Of a stretch of DNA of 64,000 nt, positions 56,811 to 64,000 are shown in pieces. The stretch spans positions 10,605,369-10,669,368 of the forward strand of contig ML677374.1 in the NCBI GenBank assembly GCA_007922305.1, written 5' to 3'. The translations under genes were made by a program, and so were the position numbers. This stretch comes from Dermatemys mawii (taxonomy: Eukaryota > Chordata > Testudines > Dermatemydidae). Positions within the stretch are counted from its first letter, which is position 1. Every line of letters begins with the position of its first letter. The notes beneath the pieces are model-generated. The model was given only the letters and a program-made list of their open reading frames with translations. It made no database searches and had not been told where the DNA came from.

Positions 56811-58169
56811 CTCCCAGCTATGTATTTTAATTATTTTTACAATGCACAATTCCCACTGACAGTGAGTAATGCATGTGTAGAGAGAAGAGACTTCAAAATG
56901 TCCATACCTGGCTCTAAGAACTACATATTTAAAAAGTCACCATAGCACATTTACAATTCAGTTTGACTCTGATCCAGCAAAGCACTTAAACACATTCTTA
57001 ATGTCAAACATATCCCATCAAAGTCTATGGGTTTGTTTGTTGGATTGGGGCTTACATGAATTACCTTTTAAGATACATTTCCCCCCCTTTTGAATTACAC
57101 TGCAAATGCAAATTGATACTTCTGCTCAGTCTCAATGACCCATCTGAATAATTATACAAAAGACCTAGTATATAATAATTGTGTTTGATAAAAGATGTTA
57201 CAGAAAGGTAATAGGTCTAGAAATACAAAAATACACTCAATGTGCCATTCTTCATTTATGCCCTCAAACAAATCCACACACCATTTACTGGGGATTTTTG
57301 TGCAGCTCAATTGAGATACATTAAAATATCTTTCACACACAACACTGGCTATGTGGAGAGCTTTAGGGTTCATAGGTGTCCCATGTGGAACAAATAAATC
57401 ATAAACCTCCTCCCTGAGTGTCTGGCAAGAGATCCCCAAGTCCCTGCACTAGTCTCCGCTTCAGTGAGTGCTTGAAGCTGGGAAAGCCAAAGAAAGAAAA
57501 GATACCTACAACTTTCAGGTTAATTAATTTATTCTTTGTTGTTACCATACTAGATTGTATAGTATTTCCCCAATAGATTCCCTACATCTCTACACAATCT
57601 GTAAGGGGGACTCCAGGACATTTTTGCTATAAAAATTTGAATCTTATTGCTTCTACCCTGGGCAATACTTTTTGAAAAAAAGCTACATGCTATGTTGAAT
57701 GTAAAGAACAGATCAGGAATTAAGGGTTAGGTTTCAAAACGGTTTGCAAAAACAAATCAAGAGTCTCAACGGAAAAGCAGGAACAGGGAAGGGCAGAGGG
57801 AAAGAAGTAAACTGTGCCAGTGGCTAATGGCCAGCCTGCATCATCAGTCAACAAAGAAGCTAGTACCTTCCCAGGGGAACAAAATCTTGGCACACATTAG
57901 ACAAAAATGTGTTATTTATGTCCCAACAAATTCCAACCATTAATTGCCACCTATTTTAATCCACTATTTAGCTGCCTGTTCAGGCAAGGTGTTCCACACT
58001 GTATCATAGCCTCATGTATTGTGGAATTTAGGCAAAGAGAGCCATTATGACAGCACAAGGAAGGCTCATTGCCTCATTTTGTTACATTCTTGGGTCCTAC
58101 AAATCCGTAGTTACCTTTGAAGAAGCAACTGCCAACTTGTTTGGACACTAAAACGTACCTTCCTTAAAG

Positions 58170-58380
58170 TAAAATACAGAAGCTCCCTGACTTATGGAAG
58201 TATTCCATTCCAAAATACCTTGCGTAAATCGGAATTTGCGTAAGTCTAAGAGTTTCTCTGATCATTACACAAAAAATCAACACTCCTATTTTTAGCTTAC
58301 GGAGCTTTTTCCGTAAGTGCGGATTTCCGTAACTTGGATTTCTGTAAGTCGGGAAGTGTCCGTAAACTTCATCCCATTCC
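58170..58380. repeat. Dispersed repeat with iterated cgtaagt/ccgtaa motifs
   Basis: Repeats phrases such as tgcgtaaatcggaatttgcg, ttccgtaagtgcggatttcc and gtaagtcggg. It resembles a known turtle "tccctgacttatg" repeat. Confidence 0.55.
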
Positions 58381-58419
58381 TTGTGGGTGTCTTTTATAGA
58401 TACACAATTTTAAAATTTA

Positions 58420-58595
58420 ACACTTGGCACTTTTCATATTAAGCTCTCAAAATATGTCACAAAGATGAGGAGGTATTGTTATTTCCTTTTTAAAGATGTG
58501 AAAGAAACACAAAGAGGTTAAGCAACTTGCCCACAGCCACACAAGTCAGCTGGAAAACCAATAATAGGATCCAGGTCTCTCTTTGCTCTGTTCAA
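58420..58595 (+). repeat. MIR-like CORE-SINE relic
   Basis: Contains gatgaggaggtattgttatt, acacaaagaggttaagcaac and ttgcccacagccacacaagt. Confidence 0.7.
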
Positions 58596-59135
58596 ACCAC
58601 TGGTCAATGCATATACGTAGGTTTTAAAGAGACTAATAATTTTAATGCAAATATTTGGGCATGCAGCAACCTAAAAAAAAAATTAAACAGAACTCAATTC
58701 TTAACAATTTTTTTCCCCCAAGTCATCACAATTAGCAGAGATTTCACTGTAATCCAGGTTTTGCACTTTGCACACTGAAAACATTTGGAATTTTTTAAAA
58801 AAATATTCCACTCACTATTAACAGGTTCCTTTCGGCATCACTGGAGAACCAAAAAATGATAGGCATCCTCTCCAAAGATGCTGCGGAAGATGCACCATAC
58901 TTTTAGACATCTACATTTTGGGGCTAAACAGGCTGCACTTACAGTTCCTTTGACAACAGGCAGGGCAGCACGACATTCATAACAAAACTATGTTGATGAC
59001 AAAAAACAAGCACATGATCCATGTATCAGAATGGAACAGAGGCCCTGATGTTTATCCAGATTAACAAGAGATTCTGCACAGAAAAGGACTGTAGTGTCTG
59101 AGCACGTGTAAGGTGACAAAGTGGTATAAATTCTT

Positions 59136-59396
59136 AGGGTATGTCTACACTTTAATGGTGCAGCTGCACTGCTATAGCACTTCAATTTAGACACTACCTA
59201 CACCAACGGCATAGGTAATCCACCTCCCCAGGAGGCAGTAGCTAGGTCAGCAGAAGAATTCTTCTACTGCTGTCTACACTGGGGTTAGGTTGGTATGTTT
59301 CTCAGGTGTATGTTTCTCAAGAGGTGTGGATTTTTCATGCCCTGAGAAACGTAGCTATTCATATGTAAGTTCCTAGCGTAGACCAACCTTTGACTA
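59136..59396. mobile_element. Harbinger-like MITE, turtle "gtctacac" family
   Basis: Left TTAGGGTATGTCTACACTTT; right end gcgtagaccaacctt. Inside, ccacctccccaggaggcagt and gtgtggatttttcatg match the copy at 9720-10020. TTA/TTT flanks fit a 3-bp duplication. Confidence 0.75.
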
Positions 59397-59472
59397 GACA
59401 GAGATAGAGAAATAGGCAGATAGGAGGAGAGATCTGCAGGGACATAACTGACTAGAGATAGGGGGTTTAACT

Positions 59473-59766
59473 AATGGCTTGTCTACACAGGGACATCCAG
59501 GAGAATTAATCTGAATTAACTAAAAGTGTGACTACGAAGTGTATTAGTTAAGCCGAATTAAAACCCTGTGAGAACATCTTCATTCAAAATTGCAATGGCT
59601 TTAATTCAGTCTGGACGTGAACTAAACTAAACTGAATTAAGATTACTTCAATTCTGAACAACAGCATCCAAAGAGATTTAATGAAGTTTAACTAATCCAT
59701 TTTAAAGTCACATGCTTAATTATCTGGATTCATTTTCTTGGATGTGCCTGGGTATAAAAGCCCTAA
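59473..59766. mobile_element. MITE with imperfect terminal inverted repeats
   Basis: Left TAATGGCTTGTCTACACAGG; right end reverse complement TTAGGGCTTTTATACCCAGG. AT-rich inside with aattaactaaaag repeats. Confidence 0.65.
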
Positions 59767-60095
59767 GAAAGGTTCTATGGTCAATGACAAAAAATTCAGT
59801 GTATACAGGTGTTTGGAGTCATTATACAACTATACAGCACTTATTAAATATATAAGAGGGTTAACAGATCAGTGTTTTGTTTTTTCAAATTTAGGACTGT
59901 GAATTGTAATTTGTCTAAACATATTAATGTAATGTAACATAGAACGTAGCCTGAATTTGTTAGATGTTCTTTTGGTCATAAAAAGGGAAATAACTGAAGA
60001 ATTATAATACAGATTTGTAATGCAGATTCTCAATAAAGCTAATTTTTGAAAAAAACAATCACAACCAACATGAACATTTAGGACATCTTCCCTTA

Positions 60096-60101
60096 TTTAT
60101 T
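60096..60101 (-). terminator. KCTD7: Candidate KCTD7 polyadenylation signal
   Basis: Minus-strand AATAAA about 495 nt after the stop. It is the nearest clear hexamer; longer 3' UTRs cannot be excluded. Confidence 0.35.
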
Positions 60102-60593
60102 TAAATTACCAGGTATTTCTGAGTTGCATTGTCAATATCTTTGTACCAGAGTTGTATTTGGCCTTACAGAGTGATCAATCCAGCAGAAGTGACTAAAACC
60201 ATTACACTAGCTGGTAAAATTGAAGCCACAGATGTTCTCAAATGGTGCTAGCACCACTAGCAGCCATGACTTTGCTCGAGCGTGAGTGAAAGTTGCACTG
60301 TCCACTCTTCAGACCCTGCTGTTACAGAAAAGGCACCAAGCAGGTGGGCACCTTTCAGAAGATGTCAAGTTAAGATACCTGAGCCAACAATCTTGTCTCA
60401 GGCTAGTTTTTCAAGATATCATCATGTAACAGGTTCCCATTTGCTGAACAGCTAAGCATTAGCCAACATTTCAGCAGGTCAATTCCAGTGCATTTCAGCA
60501 GCAATGCATTTCCAGAGACATATTGCAAAAGATAATATTTAAAGCAACTGTTGTCTAGAAAAGACTTTCAATGCACTTTCTGAAAAGAATAAC

Positions 60594-60970
60594 TCACCAC
60601 CAAGTAATCTTGAATTCATAGATGGGGCGCTTGCAGTAATAATGGTTTATCAGATGTTTATCACACACACCAATGCACTGATGATCCACAGTAATTCCCT
60701 TGTCTGACAGGTCTGTCACAATACAGTGCAGAAGATCATATACATCAGCTACAGCCTCCCAGGGGCCAAAAGATACATCTACTTCACAATGATGTTCAAA
60801 CAGTTTTGTCTCGCTTTCACTTCTTTCAAAACGTAGAGAGTTGAAAAGGGGACACTCATAAGGGGTGATGGGCATTTCTTCTTTGAAAACACAGATCTTC
60901 AACTTTGCAAATCTTGCTTTTCTCTGCATGGCTCTAAGCTTAGCTATTTCAATTATCCGTTCCAAGTGTT
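60594..60970 (-). CDS. KCTD7: KCTD7 last coding exon (about codons 165-289)
   Basis: Encodes EHLERIIEIAKLRAMQRKAR, then CVFKEEMPITPYECPLFNSL, SFGPWEAVADVYDLLHCI and the KITWW end. The acceptor ends TTGTCTAG at 60971. The stop is at 60594-60596. Confidence 0.96.
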
Positions 60971-62287
60971 CTAGACAACAGAAGTGATAAACAGTGAATG
61001 TCATGTGAGGATCAGAACCCGATGTTTTCACGTGGAATCTAATTACTGCATCAAAGTGGCATGAATTATTCTTAAAACAATGCCAGAAGCAACAATAGCT
61101 ATACTCAAGGGTTGCTTGCAGCTACATATAGCCTAGAATAATGAAAATAGCCATATTTGTGTTGAGAGTTGAGTGTCTGTGCTATATATATATGCCTTAA
61201 GATTGTGTTTAACTGGAATTTAAGATTGCAAGCTTTATGATGACTGCTTCAGCGGTATGCATAAAATTCAAGTTGTGAAATAACCAAAGGATCACAAGCC
61301 TGAGAAAACTCAGATTTTTTGCTCTTTAAGTTAGGTGTGAAGTCACATTTATGGCATTATTCTCTTCAATTCAAGGTCTGTCTTATGCTGGCTTATTTTT
61401 AATATAAACAGCATTGAGATAAGATCTCTTGGTGATGCTGTTATGTGCCTACAAGGAACAATGCAAAGCACAGTAGTTTTGCTATTGTCTCAAAACACTG
61501 ATTGTGTCACTTGTAAGCTCTTTGAGGCAGGGGCCGGTTTATTGAATGTTGATAAAGTATTTAGCCCATTTAGGCATAATACACATAATAATAAATAGCG
61601 GCTGAAACATTTCCTAAAGACCTTAAACACACAACCTCTTACCCAAGGAAAAAGATGCAGGGCCTCAAGAGAACCACCAATGCAGACTCAAAGAAACAGT
61701 TCTGTTCAAGAATCTTCTCTTGAACTTTATGGGCCTGATCGTCTCTTATTTAAGAAAAACACTCATCACCTTGAATGATGCAGGTGGAACTGCTCAACTG
61801 TGTGGGAGCTTCAAAGATGTAAAGAGCTAGGATGTTATAGTGTAACTACCCAAAAGCAAAGCCAAAAATTGAAGCTTGGAAATGGAAATTAGGAGCCTAA
61901 ATAAGTTTGAGGATCTGGGTCAAAATTACTCCAGTGAATAGGAAATAGCATCAAAGCCACAAGAATTTCCTCCTGTTCATGAAAACCTCCTTTGCGTATT
62001 TACCTCAGAACACTTAAGACTATTAGAAAGTAAATTCATTCTTTTGAGCATTATTTATACGCCACATACCAAGCTACAATATACATCGTCACTATTCTTT
62101 AAATTTACCTTTGTAATATGGCATTAAGCCCAGGAAAGATTGTCTAACTTTTTCTCCTTTAAGAGGCTGGACTTCCTCTAGATGGTCCAGCAATGGTCCT
62201 ATGGAATAATACTGAGCTTCCTTGTAAACTGACTTCACCCGTCCTTTTGGTGGCAGGTCACCAGATCGCAGAAAGTTAAGTATGTCT
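60594..62287 (-). CDS. KCTD7: KCTD7 (BTB adaptor of cullin-3 ligase), 3' two coding exons
   Basis: KCTD7 is a cytosolic BTB protein that links cullin-3 ubiquitin ligase to substrates; loss in humans causes progressive myoclonic epilepsy. Two exons are in the window (62109-62287 and 60594-60970). Together they encode from the last third of the BTB domain (DILNFLRSGDLPPKGRVKSV) to the C-terminus IYEFKITWW and a TGA. By comparison with the 289-residue human protein they cover about residues 105-289. The N-terminal exons, including most of the BTB domain, lie past 64000; I searched 62300-64000 for them without success. Splice phases agree (K then E-HLERIIEIAK). RABGEF1 is downstream on the same strand. 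Confidence 0.96.
60971..62108 (-). other. KCTD7 intron between the two visible exons
   Basis: About 1.1 kb AT-rich intron; no repeat or gene recognised. Confidence 0.6.
62109..62287 (-). CDS. KCTD7: KCTD7 internal exon (about codons 105-164)
   Basis: Encodes DILNFLRSGDLPPKGRVKSV through FLGLMPYYK, the end of the BTB fold and the linker. Acceptor CTGTTTAG, donor GTAAAT. 179 nt. Confidence 0.95.
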
Positions 62288-64000
62288 CTAAACAGATGGG
62301 GGAAAATATTATTCAATAACAAGTTTTCACAAAATATTTTGGGAAAAAAAGAATTTAATTGTTAATCTGACATGAAATGTAGATACCATTTTACTCAGTT
62401 CAGCAATTTTCAAATTTGGAAGATAAGAAGCACTTCTCGTTCTTACATGACCTGTGAACTCTATTTTCAAATGCACATTTTGAGTTGCATTTGGCATTTT
62501 GAGCCTACAGCTGGAATATGTGATATCTGTGAAGCTAGCACTGTGGGGACCCCAGTTTAAAAAACACAGCAAACAAAACATTCAGGATGATTTAATCTCT
62601 TAAACTAAAACAGGACACAGATTATAGTCTCCCACTGACAACACAGTGATTATAATTGTATTAATTAAGTACCCGATTAGTTCTAGCTGAAGAACTAGGT
62701 GGGCAGATCCTTTGGCTCACTGAAAACCCCATTATCATCAATGAGCTCCAGGTGGGGGAATAGTGTCTGTATGTGGAGTTGTCTTTATAGGATCAGGGCC
62801 TTCTGCAATTATTCTGACAACAGAATGAGTGTTTCATCTGAATTTGTTTAACAACAGTTTAGATCAGAATGCTCTGAAGATGGAAAAAAAGCTTTACAAA
62901 CATTAACTAATTAATCCTATTAGGGAACATATGACCTAAAACAAAGAACACACCTGCTACTTGGTCCTTATTTATAATATTGAAGGAAATATATAAAGTG
63001 CTAGTTTGGTTAGATAGTATATATCGAAATTAACTCAGTTTCCAATAAGACAGTTGCCAGCAGTAAGAAGCTCACAAATGCCAACATTTGTTTTCAAATA
63101 AACAAATCAGCTTAATCATACTAGGAAATTCTGACTTGATATTATTTTGGACTTTGTGGCGGATTAAGGAACAACACTGATTGGCTTTGAAGAGAATTAG
63201 GTCCTCAACTGGAGAGATGAAGAACATCCCTCTGGGAAAAAGTATTTTGGAAATGAGGTTAGAATGTCCAACTTATTTGTACGAGCAAAGATCTGATCCT
63301 GAAAAAGCTTACTTTTTGGAATAGCAATTACTGCCAACAAGTGGAACTAAACATTAGCAGAATCATGCTCTAAATAAATAAATAAATAATTAAAAAGAAA
63401 GCTACTATCTTGTTTGAAACTTTTAGAAGGATTATAACAGAGCTCCGAATATAACAGTCAGACATCAGCAATTTAAAAGAAGTTCTTTGACCTCTGTGTT
63501 GTTTTTTTCCATCTACTGTATGTAAACAGGTGTTTTAAAAACAATAAAAGATTATGATGCTTTCCTTTCTCACTGGTCCAGGGAGTAGATGGTCCATGTG
63601 CAAAACAAATTAATCCTACTACATTTTGCAGAATTTATTTGTTGGAAAGTGAAAATCCCCAAAAGGCATAGATTTTACTCAAACCTTTAGCTTTCTGAAG
63701 TGCATTATAATTAGAACTGGGCCAGATTTCTAACAACCAATTCTCTTTCAGAGAAAATCTGGCAATTTTGGACATTGATAAATATCTACAGGCTTGAATC
63801 TGCACGTTTCATCAGCATGTAGTGTTAGTCTGTTCACCTGAATTTATACGTATCTGAAATTCAGACAAATAAAAATGCAGACACCAGAAGGGGGGGGGGA
63901 GGCAAAAATTTGCAATTTTATCCAAAGCAAGATTCAGGGCCTCTAAGTATTTATAGCATAGTTAACAGAATAGAATATTTTACACTGAAGGCAAGCCTGT
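62288..64000 (-). other. KCTD7 upstream intron (partial)
   Basis: AT-rich. An AAAT run at 63371-63390 and a G-run near 63890-63899 are the only notable features. Confidence 0.6.

Larger units (their letters stand above)
48480..60095. other. Intergenic region RABGEF1-KCTD7
   Basis: About 11.6 kb without a supported gene. It is rich in DNA-transposon relics (48775-49078, 49693-49919, 49923-50242, 54462-55048, 58170-58380, 59136-59396, 59473-59766) and MIR relics. Unassigned open frames at 53633-54040 (+) and 57152-57439 (-) are discussed in the findings. 50250-53500 and 55060-56600 show nothing recognisable. Confidence 0.65.

Noticed and set aside
1..64000. CRISPR arrays, bacterial operons or phage
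   Set aside because: No regularly spaced direct repeats or prokaryotic gene organisation; the window is spliced vertebrate DNA.

Overview
This is vertebrate nuclear DNA, almost certainly from a turtle and probably a hidden-neck (cryptodiran) turtle. The support is spliced genes with GT-AG introns, two CpG-island promoters, and a repeat content typical of turtles: a tRNA-headed SINE of the Cry type, CR1 LINE remains, hAT and Harbinger-like miniature DNA transposons, and old MIR-like CORE-SINE relics. No bacterial, viral or CRISPR features were seen.

Three protein-coding genes are present, all on the minus strand, so transcription runs from high to low coordinates. KCTD7 (3' half only) lies at 60594-62287; its BTB-encoding 5' exons are beyond position 64000. 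RABGEF1 is complete: a noncoding first exon in the CpG island near 48.2-48.3 kb and eight coding exons from 41249 down to 26616. These join to an uninterrupted 491-codon frame, which I remember as the human protein length. TMEM248 starts at a CpG island near 19.3-19.5 kb and has coding exons from 8929 down to 1427 (308 codons). Its last six or so codons and 3' UTR should lie before position 1. The order KCTD7-RABGEF1-TMEM248 on one strand matches human 7q11.21.

Layout: 1-19.5 kb is TMEM248, with a 10.3 kb first intron carrying a MITE, a Cry SINE and a CR1 fragment. 19.5-26.6 kb is intergenic DNA plus the RABGEF1 3' UTR. 26.6-48.3 kb is RABGEF1, with large first and third introns. 48.3-60.1 kb is intergenic DNA dense in DNA-transposon relics. 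60.1-64 kb is the 3' end of KCTD7.

The genes are not known to work as one pathway. RABGEF1 (Rabex-5) activates Rab5 on early endosomes and binds ubiquitin. KCTD7 is a cullin-3 adaptor linked to lysosomal and neuronal disease. TMEM248 is a multi-pass membrane protein of unclear role. The most interesting observations are an in-frame 159-bp candidate cassette exon in RABGEF1 intron 3, a tandem (NAGNAG) acceptor at RABGEF1 exon 4, and a hAT element with a perfect 8-bp target duplication about 45 bp from a RABGEF1 splice acceptor. There are also several long inverted repeats. I found no clear sign of a wholly new biological system.
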